17,185 nt of DNA from an uncultured Campylobacter sp. (GTDB lineage Bacteria > Campylobacterota > Campylobacteria > Campylobacterales > Campylobacteraceae): contig CALKQT010000083.1 in the NCBI GenBank assembly GCA_937990735.1, positions 1 to 17,185 on the forward strand, given 5' to 3'. The notes beneath the pieces were generated by a model that made no database searches, was not told where the DNA came from, and worked only from the letters and a program-made list of their open reading frames with translations. Below are positions 1-7,187 of the stretch, piece by piece; within the stretch, counting starts at the first letter, position 1; each line of letters opens with the position of its first letter. The position numbers and the translations under genes are program-made.

Positions 1-1
1 C

Positions 2-160
2 CAAGGCTCATTAAGCGAGACGCTCAACCACCTCATCTTGGCACGCGACTTAGATTACATCACAGCCGAAGAGAGTCGTCTTTTGAACGATAAAGCAAGG
101 TTGGTCAGCATCACGCTGAACCGTTACTGCCAAGCCCTGATCCGAAACACTTCCCGCTGA
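2..160 (+). CDS. four-helix-bundle protein (S23/TIGR02436-like), C-terminal fragment
   Basis: An open frame runs in from the window edge and stops with TGA at 158-160, giving the last 52 residues. It begins QGSLSETLNHLILARDL and continues with an acidic helix (YITAEESRLLND) and a Lys/Arg-Leu helix. A G-S-L-x-E-x-x-x-x-L-x-x-A-x-x-L pattern followed by an E-E loop is characteristic of the small four-helix-bundle family related to the 23S rRNA intervening-sequence protein, usually about 115-130 residues. The molecular function of the family is not settled. It is convergent with the minus-strand gene ending at 223. The family is frequent in Bacteroidota and not expected next to ribA in Campylobacter, which supports a foreign left end. 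Confidence 0.6.
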   Translation, partial: QGSLSETLNHLILARDLDYITAEESRLLNDKARLVSITLNRYCQALIRNTSR

Positions 161-187
161 CTACTACCCCGAAGGAGGAGTACTACC

Positions 188-224
188 CGGCCGAAGGCCG
201 TAACTACCTGAGGGCACAGCCCTC
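188..224. terminator. two short GC-rich hairpins between convergent genes
   Basis: Two perfect short inverted repeats lie between the converging genes: CGGCC-GAA-GGCCG at 188-200 and GAGGGC-ACA-GCCCTC at 210-224, the second reaching into the ribA stop codon. Neither is followed by a clear T-run on either strand, so a bidirectional terminator role is only a guess. Confidence 0.3.
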
Positions 225-807
225 ATTCTACGTTCGTCAGCGTGTGGCCCATGCGTTCCTTCTTGGTGCGCATGTAGAAGGCGTTGTATTCGTTGGGGGC
301 GACTTCGATGGGCACGTTCTCCACCACCTCCAGCCCGTAGGCTTCGAGTCCGACGCGCTTGACGGGGTTGTTGGTGATGAGGCGCATTTTGGTGACGCCG
401 ATGCGGCTGAGGATCTGTGCGCCCACGCCGTAGTCTCGTTCGTCAGCCTTATGGCAGAGGTGCAGGTTCGCCTCGACGGTGTCCATGCCTTCGTCTTGCA
501 GCTTGTAGGCGTGGATCTTGTCCATCAGCCCGATGCCGCGGCCTTCTTGGTTGAGGTAGACCACCACGCCGCGCCCTTCTTTTTCGATCATGCGCATAGC
601 CATGTGGAGCTGTTCGCCGCAGTCGCACTTTAGGCTGCCGATCGCATCGCCGGTAAGGCACTCTGAGTGGATACGTACGTTTACGACGCCCTCCAAAGGT
701 TGCTTAAATATCACTAAATGCTCTTTCTCGCCTTGCTTAAACGACTGAACGCGGAAGCTTCCGAAGCGGGAGGGGAGATTTGCGACCTCTGAAATTTTTA
801 TATCCAT
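223..807 (-). CDS. ribA: GTP cyclohydrolase II, apparently chimeric
   Basis: It opens the imidazole ring of GTP, releasing formate and pyrophosphate, as the first step of riboflavin synthesis in the cytosol. The 194-residue product has the zinc ligands Cys50, Cys61 and Cys63 in SECLTGDAIGSLKCDCGEQL, the nucleotide loop YLNQEGRGIGL (84-94), the acid/arginine site ADERDYG (Asp122, Arg124) and the LITNNPVKR motif (143-151). The ATG at 807 has GGAG about 10 bases upstream and a TATAAT box at 837-832. Residues 1 to about 55 have Campylobacter-style codons (ATA, TTA, TTT). From about residue 60 the codons become strongly G/C-ending and the protein matches the C-terminal half of Bacteroidota RibBA. 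The whole is a plausible stand-alone enzyme by length, but is probably two genes joined in conserved sequence around 605-660. Function is certain for the family; natural existence of this exact protein is doubtful. Confidence 0.85.
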   Translation of the reverse strand: MDIKISEVANLPSRFGSFRVQSFKQGEKEHLVIFKQPLEGVVNVRIHSECLTGDAIGSLKCDCGEQLHMAMRMIEKEGRGVVVYLNQEGRGIGLMDKIHAYKLQDEGMDTVEANLHLCHKADERDYGVGAQILSRIGVTKMRLITNNPVKRVGLEAYGLEVVENVPIEVAPNEYNAFYMRTKKERMGHTLTNVE

Positions 808-823
808 GCTTAAATTTACTCCG

Positions 824-848
824 ATTGTGATATTATAAATCTCACAAT
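824..848. promoter_or_regulatory. divergent ribA/hemB promoter region with inverted repeat
   Basis: The 63-base gap between the divergent genes holds ATTGTGA (824-830) and its exact complement TCACAAT (842-848), separated by 11 bases. The spacer contains TATAAT on the minus strand (837-832), well placed as the -10 box for ribA, and TATAAA on the plus strand (834-839), a possible -10 for hemB. A dyad over two overlapping -10 boxes would suit a repressor or activator of both genes. The half-sites resemble CRP-family TGTGA/TCACA, but the spacing is wider than the usual 6. The repeat is seen; its role is inferred. Confidence 0.5.
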
Positions 849-870
849 TCTAGCTAAAAAAGGAAAAATA

Positions 871-1845
871 ATGTTTAAACGATTTAGACGCCTACGAATA
901 AACTCCGCGCTTAGGGATCTGGTGCGACAAACCGATCTGCAAACCCGCTTTCTAATCTATCCGCTTTTTGTAGTAGAAGGGAGCGGCATCAAAAAGGAGA
1001 TCGCCTCGATGCCAGGCGTATTTCAGATGAGCTTGGATGAAATTTTAAAAGAGTGCGAGACTCTTTTGTCGCTAGGACTAGATAAAATTTTACTTTTTGG
1101 AATTCCGTCGCTAAAGGACAGCATCGGCTCGGATGCGTTAAGTGAGGACGGCATCATCGCGACTTCGCTGCGCGCGATAAAGGCTAAATTTCCAAATTTG
1201 CTCGTCATCACCGATCTGTGCTTTTGCGAATACACCGACCACGGACACTGCGGCATCATCGATCATGTGCATCAGACGGTGGATAACGACGCGACGCTTG
1301 AAATTTCGGCGCAGCAGGCGCTCATCCACGCCAAAGCGGGCGCGGATATGATCGCACCCAGCGGCATGATGGACGGTATTATCGCAACTCTGCGAGAGGC
1401 GCTCGATCGCGGCGGATTTGAAAATTTACCGATTATGGCGTATTCGACGAAGTTCGCCAGCGGCTACTACGGGCCGTTTCGTGACGTGGCAGAGAGCGCG
1501 CCAAGTTTTGGCGATCGCAGCAGCTACCAGATGGATCCCGCAAATAGATTTGAGGCGATCAACGAAAGCTTGCAAGACGAGGCGCAGGGAGCGGACATCT
1601 TGATGATAAAGCCCGCGCTTGCGTATCTGGATCTAATCAGAGATCTGCGGGAGCGCACGCTGCTGCCGATATGTGCATATAACGTAAGCGGCGAATACTC
1701 GCTTTTGCAGGCGGGTAAAAAAGCGGGCGTGATCGATTATGAGCGCGTGATGATGGAGACGATGATAGGCATAAGGCGCGCGGGTGCCGATATGATCATC
1801 ACCTATCACGCCAAAGAGATCGCGGAAATTTTAAACAGGGGTTAG
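871..1845 (+). CDS. hemB: porphobilinogen synthase (delta-aminolevulinate dehydratase)
   Basis: It condenses two 5-aminolevulinate molecules to porphobilinogen, the second common step of heme synthesis, in the cytosol. The 324 residues match the family's usual length. Visible landmarks: the metal site DLCFCEYTDHGHCG with three cysteines (117, 119, 127), marking a zinc-type enzyme; MAYSTKFASGYYGPFRDVAESAP carrying substrate lysine Lys194; and DILMIKPALAYLD with Schiff-base Lys247. The ATG at 871 is preceded by AAAAAAGGAAAA as ribosome site. It is the first gene of a plus-strand run; the next gene starts two bases after its stop, so cotranscription is likely. Codon style is Campylobacter-like throughout. 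Confidence 0.97.
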   Translation: MFKRFRRLRINSALRDLVRQTDLQTRFLIYPLFVVEGSGIKKEIASMPGVFQMSLDEILKECETLLSLGLDKILLFGIPSLKDSIGSDALSEDGIIATSLRAIKAKFPNLLVITDLCFCEYTDHGHCGIIDHVHQTVDNDATLEISAQQALIHAKAGADMIAPSGMMDGIIATLREALDRGGFENLPIMAYSTKFASGYYGPFRDVAESAPSFGDRSSYQMDPANRFEAINESLQDEAQGADILMIKPALAYLDLIRDLRERTLLPICAYNVSGEYSLLQAGKKAGVIDYERVMMETMIGIRRAGADMIITYHAKEIAEILNRG

Positions 1846-1847
1846 CG

Positions 1848-2063
1848 ATGAAAAAAATAGCACTCGAAATTAAAAGTAATGAAATGCAAGCCGTCTTGGA
1901 TGCCGTGATGAAGCTGGCAAAAAAGATGAAATTTGAAGCTAAAATTCTATCTGAAAATAAAGATGAGTGTATAGAGAATTTTGGCGAGCTTTCGAGCGTC
2001 CTTATTGCGAAATTAGATAAACCGAGCAATAGGGCCGTTTTTGAGCGATTAAAGGATAAATGA
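1848..2063 (+). CDS. small protein, likely antitoxin of the adjacent Doc toxin
   Basis: This 71-residue protein starts two bases after the hemB stop, with an AGGGG ribosome site inside the end of hemB. It is highly charged and mostly helical in appearance: an N-terminal MKKIALEIKSNEMQAVLDAV (strand then helix), a lysine-rich middle and a C-terminal amphipathic segment (DKPSNRAVFERLKDK). I do not recognise a named family. It lacks the features of Phd (no ITRHGKPVAVL-like stretch). Its place directly upstream of a Doc-family frame, 10 bases before that start, is the normal antitoxin-toxin arrangement, so I infer antitoxin function from position, size and charge only. Confidence 0.65.
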   Translation: MKKIALEIKSNEMQAVLDAVMKLAKKMKFEAKILSENKDECIENFGELSSVLIAKLDKPSNRAVFERLKDK

Positions 2064-2073
2064 AAAAAGACAA

Positions 2074-2467
2074 ATGAAATATTTAACGCTGCATCAGGCT
2101 ATTTTTATCCACGATAAAATGCTAGAAAAAATAGGCGGAAGCAAGGGTTATAATAAAACTTCGCTTGGCTATTTATCGTCTGCGTTGCAGAATATAAAAA
2201 AACGATCTGTATTATCCTACTATGTCGGATAAACTCGTGCATTTGACGCATTCGTGCATAAAATTTCATCCTTTTACCGACGGCAATAAAAGGACGGCGA
2301 TTTTGCTAGCCGATATGTTTTTGTCGGCAAATTCTATAATTTTGGACGACGAGGAATTTTATGCGGCGATGGAGGACATAGTCGTAAAGGTGGCTATGGG
2401 AGATATGACGAAAGGTGATTTAAAAGAATTTTTTAGTAAATTTATAAAAGATAAAGGAGCGATATGA
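2074..2467 (+). pseudogene. doc: Doc (death-on-curing, Fic-fold) toxin, frameshifted in a seven-A run
   Basis: Frame one starts at ATG 2074 (MKYLTLHQAIFIHDKML..., with YNKTSLGYLSSALQNI) and ends at TAA 2230-2232 after 52 residues. A second frame carries the rest, from ATG 2222 to TGA 2465-2467. Removing one A from the A7 run at 2196-2202 joins them through ...LQNIKNDLYYPTMSDKL... into a 130-residue protein, the expected Doc size. The restored protein has the Doc active site HPFTDGNKR (His65, Phe67, Asp69, Asn71, Lys72, Arg73). Doc enzymes phosphorylate elongation factor Tu and stop translation. The end overlaps the argF start by four bases (ATGA). The break may be a real inactivating mutation, a phase-variable or slippage site, or a sequencing/assembly error; the rest of the frame is undamaged, pointing to a recent or artefactual break. 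Confidence 0.85.
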
Positions 2468-3387
2468 GGCACTTTCTTACGTTAAACGATTTTAGCAAAG
2501 ACGAGATAATCGAAATTTTAAATTTAGCGTTTGAGATTAAAAAAGAGGCGAAGGCGCGAAATTTTAAGCCATATTTGAAAGATCAAAAATTAGCGATGAT
2601 ATTTGAAAAAAGCTCGACCAGAACGCGAGTAAGCTTTGACGTAGGGATGAACGAGCTGGGCGGACACGCGCTGTTTTTGAGCAGTCGCGACATCCAGCTC
2701 GGGCGAGGCGAGCCGATCAAAGATACCGCGCGCGTGATTTCGCGAATGTGCGATCTAATCATGGCGCGCGTAAATCGGCACGAGACGCTAATAGAGTTCG
2801 CGGAATTTAGCCGCGTGCCGGTGATAAACGGACTAAGCGATAAATTTCATCCTGTACAGCTAATGGCGGATTTAATGACGATCGTGGAGTGCGGTATTAA
2901 AACTCCAAAAATAAAAGCCGCGTACGTGGGCGACGGCAACAATATGGCGCATTCGTGGCTGATGCTTGCTAGCAAGCTTGGCTTTGAGCTGCGAGTAGCG
3001 ACGCCCGTGGGTTATGAGGCTGATCCGCAGATACTAGCGCAGGCGCAAGAAAATGCTAAAATTTCAGGCGCTAAAATTTTAATAACGAACGATATAAAAG
3101 AAGCCGCAAGGGGCGCAAACGTCGTGACGACCGATACTTGGGTCTCGATGGGGCAAGAAGGCGAAAAGGAGCAAAGAATTCGCGATTTCGCGGGTTTTTG
3201 CGTGGATGAAAATTTAATGGCTCTGGCTAAAAAAAACGCGATCTTTTTGCACTGCCTGCCGGCGTATCGCGGATACGAGGTAAGCGAGGCCGTGTTTGAA
3301 GCGCACGCGGATGAAATTTTTGCAGAGGCGGAAAATCGCCTGCACGCGCAAAAGGGCGTCATGGTCTGGCTGGATCAAAAAAGATAA
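2464..3387 (+). CDS. argF: ornithine carbamoyltransferase, anabolic
   Basis: It joins carbamoyl phosphate and ornithine to give citrulline in arginine synthesis. The 307 residues match the family. Motifs in order: FEKSSTRTRVSF (48-58, carbamoyl-phosphate binding), GRGEPIKDTARV (80-91), KFHPVQLMADL (127-137), GDGNNMAHS (157-165), DTWVSMGQE (224-232, the SMG ornithine loop) and FLHCLPAYRG (261-270, with the HCLP cysteine). The ATG overlaps the stop of the Doc frame (ATGA), with AAGGAG 5 bases upstream, so it is translationally coupled to the toxin frame. The DUF2603-like gene follows after 15 bases. Confidence 0.96.
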   Translation: MRHFLTLNDFSKDEIIEILNLAFEIKKEAKARNFKPYLKDQKLAMIFEKSSTRTRVSFDVGMNELGGHALFLSSRDIQLGRGEPIKDTARVISRMCDLIMARVNRHETLIEFAEFSRVPVINGLSDKFHPVQLMADLMTIVECGIKTPKIKAAYVGDGNNMAHSWLMLASKLGFELRVATPVGYEADPQILAQAQENAKISGAKILITNDIKEAARGANVVTTDTWVSMGQEGEKEQRIRDFAGFCVDENLMALAKKNAIFLHCLPAYRGYEVSEAVFEAHADEIFAEAENRLHAQKGVMVWLDQKR

Positions 3388-3402
3388 ATTTTAGGAGAAC
3401 GC

Positions 3403-3885
3403 ATGGAAGAAAAAGATAAAGCGCTAAAAAAGATCGACAAAGCGAGCGAATTTTTCGGGCTGGATAGCTCGAAAAGGACGGTTTTTGAAATTTCGCAGGG
3501 CGAAGACAACGAGAAAAAACTCACTCTGAAAAGCGGCTCGTGGAGCGACGAGGAGCCGTGGTTCGGCATCGACGAAAATAACGAAGTGCACACGATGATC
3601 TCGATAAAATCGCTTGCAAATCTCATCGCCGCGACCAAAAACGCGATGCAGGAAAATTTTAATCTCAAGCTTGAGCGTTCGATTTTACAGCATACGCCGG
3701 TGGATTTCGGCGACGCATGGATCGTGTGCATGGACGAGATCAGAAGGCTAACGGGCGCAAATCCGAGTGCGAAAAGATTAAGCTTAGACGTCGATGCCGT
3801 CGTCTCGCGCGTAAAAAGCCTACATCCGAACCTTTTCATCGATATCGAAGAGCTTGTCAAAGCGAAGGCGGGCGGCCGTGAATAG
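3403..3885 (+). CDS. DUF2603/UPF0763-like conserved epsilonproteobacterial protein
   Basis: A 160-residue acidic soluble protein with no signal peptide or membrane segment. It has an N-terminal charged helix (EKDKALKKIDKASEFF), a central KKLTLKSGSWSDEEPWFGIDENNEVHTMIS block and a conserved-looking PVDFGDAWIVCMDEIRR segment. From memory this fits the uncharacterised DUF2603/UPF0763 family, which sits between argF and hemN in C. jejuni; I cannot confirm by search. AGGAG lies just before the ATG. Its end overlaps the hemN start by eight bases. No reaction is known; the persistent neighbourhood with hemN is the only functional hint. Confidence 0.75.
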   Translation: MEEKDKALKKIDKASEFFGLDSSKRTVFEISQGEDNEKKLTLKSGSWSDEEPWFGIDENNEVHTMISIKSLANLIAATKNAMQENFNLKLERSILQHTPVDFGDAWIVCMDEIRRLTGANPSAKRLSLDVDAVVSRVKSLHPNLFIDIEELVKAKAGGRE

Positions 3886-5242
3886 CATAGACTTCGACGC
3901 TTACGCGAAATTTTCGCGCCCAGGACCACGCTACACGAGCTATCCGACCGCTTTGGAATTTAGTGAAAACTTCAGCTACGACGGGTATTTGAACGAGCTG
4001 AAAAATCAGAAAAGCTCCACGCCGCTGTCGCTTTACTTTCACATGCCGTTTTGCCGCTCCGCCTGTTATTTTTGCGGCTGCAACGTAATCTACACGGGCA
4101 AGCGCGACAAGATGGATCGGTATTTGGACTATATCGAGCGTGAAATGCAAATTTTAAGCGGCGTCGTGGACGGCTCGCGCCAGGTCGTGCAGATGCACTT
4201 CGGCGGCGGCACGCCTACATATTTTAGCGCCGAACAGCTCGCGCGCCACATAAAAAATATCAAAAAATATTTTAAAAACTTCAGCTCCGAAGCCGAGATT
4301 AGCTGCGAGATCGATCCGCGTTTTTTGAACGCCGAGCAGCTTGACGTGCTCGTTTCAAACGGCTTTAACCGCATCAGTTACGGCGTGCAGGACTTCGACG
4401 AACGCGTGCAAAAGGAGATCCATCGCATCCAGCCTTTCGAACTTACGAGGGACGTCATAGCCATGGCGCGCGAGAGGGGGATAAAATCGATAAATATGGA
4501 TCTGATCTACGGCCTTCCGTATCAGAGCCTAGCTAGCTTTAGGCGCACGCTGGAGCTTGCGCTTTCGCTTGATCCGGACCGCTTTGCGATCTTTAACTAC
4601 GCGCACGTGCCGTGGATCAAAAAATCTATGCGTAAATTTGACGAGACGACACTGCCCGAGCCGAAGGTAAAGCTTGAAATTTTAAAATTTACCCATGATT
4701 TTTTGAGCGCGAACGGATATGAGATGATCGGCATGGATCACTACTCAAAGCCCGCGGATGAGCTTCACGCCGCGCTTAAAAATGGCTCGCTGCACCGTAA
4801 TTTTCAGGGCTACACGACCAAAGGCGGCGCCGATCTGATCGGTATCGGGCTAACTAGCATCGGCGAAGGCGCGCGCCACTACGCGCAAAATTTCAAAGAT
4901 ATGGACGCGTATGAAGCCGCGATCGATGCGGGCAGGCTGCCGTATTGCAGGGGCATTTTGCTAAATGAAGAGGATCTGCTGCGCAAAGAGGTGATTATGG
5001 GGCTGATGAGTAATTTCTGCGTCGATATAGAGGCGATCGAGGAGAAATTTAAGATAAAATTTTTTGAGCATTTCGGCACTAGCCTAAAACAGCTTGAGGC
5101 GCTAAAGGATTTCGTGCAAGTCTCACCGCATAGAATTTCGGTAACGCCTACCGGCACGCTTTTGATCCGTAATATCGCGATGTGCTTTGATGAGTATATG
5201 GTTAAAAATTTGGGCGAGAAGCGCTTTTCTAAAACCGTTTAA
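3878..5242 (+). CDS. hemN: oxygen-independent coproporphyrinogen III oxidase (radical SAM)
   Basis: It decarboxylates coproporphyrinogen III to protoporphyrinogen IX without oxygen, using a [4Fe-4S] cluster and S-adenosylmethionine. With GTG at 3878 the protein is 454 residues, as expected. The N-terminal GPRYTSYPTALEF and the cluster motif HMPFCRSACYFCGCN (Cys59, Cys63, Cys66, plus Cys68 of the HemN CxxxCxxCxC form) are diagnostic; FGGGTPTYF (about 108-116) is the SAM-binding glycine motif. The GTG start is preferred to the upstream TTG at 3854 because family members begin just before this point; it overlaps the upstream stop, suggesting coupling, and the ribosome site (AAGG) is weak. With hemB in the same run it suggests heme synthesis suited to low oxygen. 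Confidence 0.95.
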   Translation: MNSIDFDAYAKFSRPGPRYTSYPTALEFSENFSYDGYLNELKNQKSSTPLSLYFHMPFCRSACYFCGCNVIYTGKRDKMDRYLDYIEREMQILSGVVDGSRQVVQMHFGGGTPTYFSAEQLARHIKNIKKYFKNFSSEAEISCEIDPRFLNAEQLDVLVSNGFNRISYGVQDFDERVQKEIHRIQPFELTRDVIAMARERGIKSINMDLIYGLPYQSLASFRRTLELALSLDPDRFAIFNYAHVPWIKKSMRKFDETTLPEPKVKLEILKFTHDFLSANGYEMIGMDHYSKPADELHAALKNGSLHRNFQGYTTKGGADLIGIGLTSIGEGARHYAQNFKDMDAYEAAIDAGRLPYCRGILLNEEDLLRKEVIMGLMSNFCVDIEAIEEKFKIKFFEHFGTSLKQLEALKDFVQVSPHRISVTPTGTLLIRNIAMCFDEYMVKNLGEKRFSKTV

Positions 5243-5253
5243 GCGGCGCGGCT

Positions 5254-6558
5254 ATGAGTAGGGCAAAGCTTGGAGCGTTCGATTTTGCGGCACTTAGCGA
5301 GCGCTGTGTAAAATGTGGTAAATGTATCCAAATCTGTACGATTCATGGCATTAACGGCGATGAAGTAACGAGCCCGCGCGGATTTGTGGATCTTTTGGGC
5401 GCTTACGGCAGAAATGAGCTAAAGCTTGATAAAAACACTAAGAAAATTTTTGAGAGCTGCTTTTTATGCACCAACTGCGTAGATATTTGCGGCGAGTCTT
5501 TGCCCATAGATACGGCAATCGAGAATGTTCGCGCGCGCATTGCGGAAAAATTTGGCATCGCGTGGTACAAAAAAGCTGCGTTTTGGCTGCTCGGGCACCG
5601 CAAAGCGCTGGATCTAGCAGCAGCGCTTGGATACGTGTTTCTTAGCTGTGGCTTTAAGATGCGAAAAGATACGCAAAGCTCTATGTCGCCTAGATTTGAC
5701 TTGCCACTACTTAAAAAAGAGCGCTTGTTGCCTGCTCCTGCGAAAAAGAGCTTTATGAACTCTCATGCAGAGCTTATCGACAACGGCGGCGAAAAAACTA
5801 TCGGAATTTTTATAGGCTGCATGGCAAACTACGCTTATACGGGCGTAGGCGAGGCGGTTTTACATATCGCACGAGCACTAAAGCTAAACGTAAATTTGAT
5901 GAAGGAACAAGCCTGTTGCGGCGCTCCTGCGTATTTTACGGGAGATTTTGCGGCGGTTGAACGCGTGGCAAAATTTAATATAGCATATTTCGAAAAAGCT
6001 CTGCCTGCTCTTGATGCGATTATAGTGCCCGAGGCTACGTGCTCTGCAATGCTGCGGGTGGATTACGCGAATTTTTTTGAAAATGAGCCGCAATGGAAAG
6101 CCCGCGCACAAAAACTTGCGAGTAAAATTTTTATGGCTAGCGAATACTTTTATAAATTTACAAACTTAAGTGATCTTTTGATGCGCCGCGGCAAAAGGGC
6201 TTTAGCGATTACTTATCACGATCCGTGCCATGCCCGCAAAATGCAGGGTATTTGGAAAGAACCGCGCGGCTTGCTCGCTCAAAACTACGAAATAACCGAG
6301 ATGGATGAGCCTAATAAATGCTGCGGATTTGGCGGCGTGACGATGCAAACCGAGCGCTACGAGCTCGCGCGCGCAGCGGGATTAGCTAAGGCGCGTGCAA
6401 TGGCAGATCTGCCTGTGCGCGTAGTTTCTGCCGAATGCAGTGCGTGTAGGATGCAGCTAAATAATTCGCTTTCTTTAAGCGGCTCGCAGATGAGGTGTGT
6501 AAATCCGCTGGAGCTCATCGCTGAGGCGCTTATGAGTGAGGAAAATTCCAATGGATAA
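5254..6558 (+). CDS. Fe-S protein with two 4Fe-4S ferredoxin motifs and two CCG domains
   Basis: A 434-residue, cysteine-rich soluble protein. Two ferredoxin-like motifs lie near the N-terminus: Cys18-x2-Cys21-x2-Cys24-x3-Cys28 and Cys69-x2-Cys72-x2-Cys75-x3-Cys79. Two CCG domains follow: GCM (188-190) with ACCGAP (220-225), and DPCHARKMQG (323-332) with KCCGFGG (355-361) and ECSAC (394-398). This layout is that of the HdrD/GlpC/GlcF/LutA group, which passes electrons for partner oxidoreductases. No FAD-linked oxidase gene is adjacent, so the substrate is unknown. It starts 11 bases after hemN with no good ribosome site, implying coupling; an equivalent electron-transfer gene follows hemN in C. 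jejuni. A link to HemN electron supply is speculation. Confidence 0.85.
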   Translation: MSRAKLGAFDFAALSERCVKCGKCIQICTIHGINGDEVTSPRGFVDLLGAYGRNELKLDKNTKKIFESCFLCTNCVDICGESLPIDTAIENVRARIAEKFGIAWYKKAAFWLLGHRKALDLAAALGYVFLSCGFKMRKDTQSSMSPRFDLPLLKKERLLPAPAKKSFMNSHAELIDNGGEKTIGIFIGCMANYAYTGVGEAVLHIARALKLNVNLMKEQACCGAPAYFTGDFAAVERVAKFNIAYFEKALPALDAIIVPEATCSAMLRVDYANFFENEPQWKARAQKLASKIFMASEYFYKFTNLSDLLMRRGKRALAITYHDPCHARKMQGIWKEPRGLLAQNYEITEMDEPNKCCGFGGVTMQTERYELARAAGLAKARAMADLPVRVVSAECSACRMQLNNSLSLSGSQMRCVNPLELIAEALMSEENSNG

Positions 6559-7187
6559 AATTTAACATTTGTGAAATTCCTGCATTTCGCCGGCTTTTTA
6601 CTCAATTCACATCCTGGGACAAAATTCCGTGCTTTTGAAATTTTGGTTTTTAAAAATTATGATTAAATTTTATCGTTAGCTTGTCAAGGTTGCGGTTTGC
6701 GTCTTTGAGCTTTTGGACAAAGTAGCCTGAAGCGGTGCACGGGGTGGCAAGCCCATAGGTTTTGCTCTGCGGTGGAGTTGATTAATATGATTTTAAATAC
6801 TAAAATTTTGTGGTTTAGAATTTTGTTGAGCGATTTTGCGCAAAATTTTAAGAAGTTGAATTGAGGGATGGATTTTGGGAGGAATTCTAATTTTATTTGG
6901 CATTATTTGAAATTCTATGGAATTTTCGCTGTAAGCGAATGGCTGGAATTTTGATTTATTGATTTGCGCGGATTTGCTTGGCGCAGTAGGCTTAAAGCGC
7001 AAATTTTAAATTTCGTAAAATTTAAAAAATTAGTTACGTATGAGCTTCTTGCACTTCGCGGTTTTGGCGTTGGGGCAAAATTTCTTTCAAAAATGCCAAA
7101 GTGCACTATAAAATATATTCATAATTTTCAGCACGAGATATTTAGCAAAAAGGCTAAGCTGGCGAGATCGGGGCTTTAAATTTAATT
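6559..7187. other. long intergenic region, no convincing gene
   Basis: About 630 bases rich in AAATTT and TTTTAAAATT. Short open frames exist on both strands but lack ribosome sites and have low-complexity Phe/Lys/Asn translations. A minus-strand open stretch at 6781-6650 with more protein-like composition may be a gene remnant. TGCACTT (7050-7056) and AAGTGCA (7099-7105) form a loose inverted repeat. I see no clear terminator after the Fe-S gene. Confidence 0.5.

Larger units (their letters stand above)
1..620. other. Bacteroidota-like segment at left end (suspected assembly chimera)
   Basis: The first ~620 bases differ in style from the next 13 kb. Codons in the ribA C-terminal part are strongly G/C-ending (AAC, AAG, CTG, CTC, GTG, GTC, GCC), and the AAATTT runs typical of the neighbouring DNA are missing. 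The encoded protein resembles the GTP cyclohydrolase II half of Bacteroidota RibBA, and the adjacent gene is of a four-helix-bundle type common in Bacteroidota. The right edge is estimated at 605-660 from the codon-style change and cannot be fixed exactly by eye. The composition shift is seen; the taxonomic assignment is inference. Confidence 0.7.

Noticed and set aside
244..633. Plus-strand open frame of 129 codons opposite ribA
   Set aside because: It mirrors the conserved GTP cyclohydrolase II frame; its His/Val/Ala-rich translation is typical of an antisense shadow in G/C-ending codons.
3854..3877. Upstream TTG start for hemN
   Set aside because: It would add eight basic residues not expected in the family; GTG at 3878 gives the normal start and length.
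6964..7179. Plus-strand 71-codon frame in the intergenic region
   Set aside because: No ribosome site, low-complexity Phe/Lys-rich translation, no recognisable motif; it arises from AAATTT-rich DNA.
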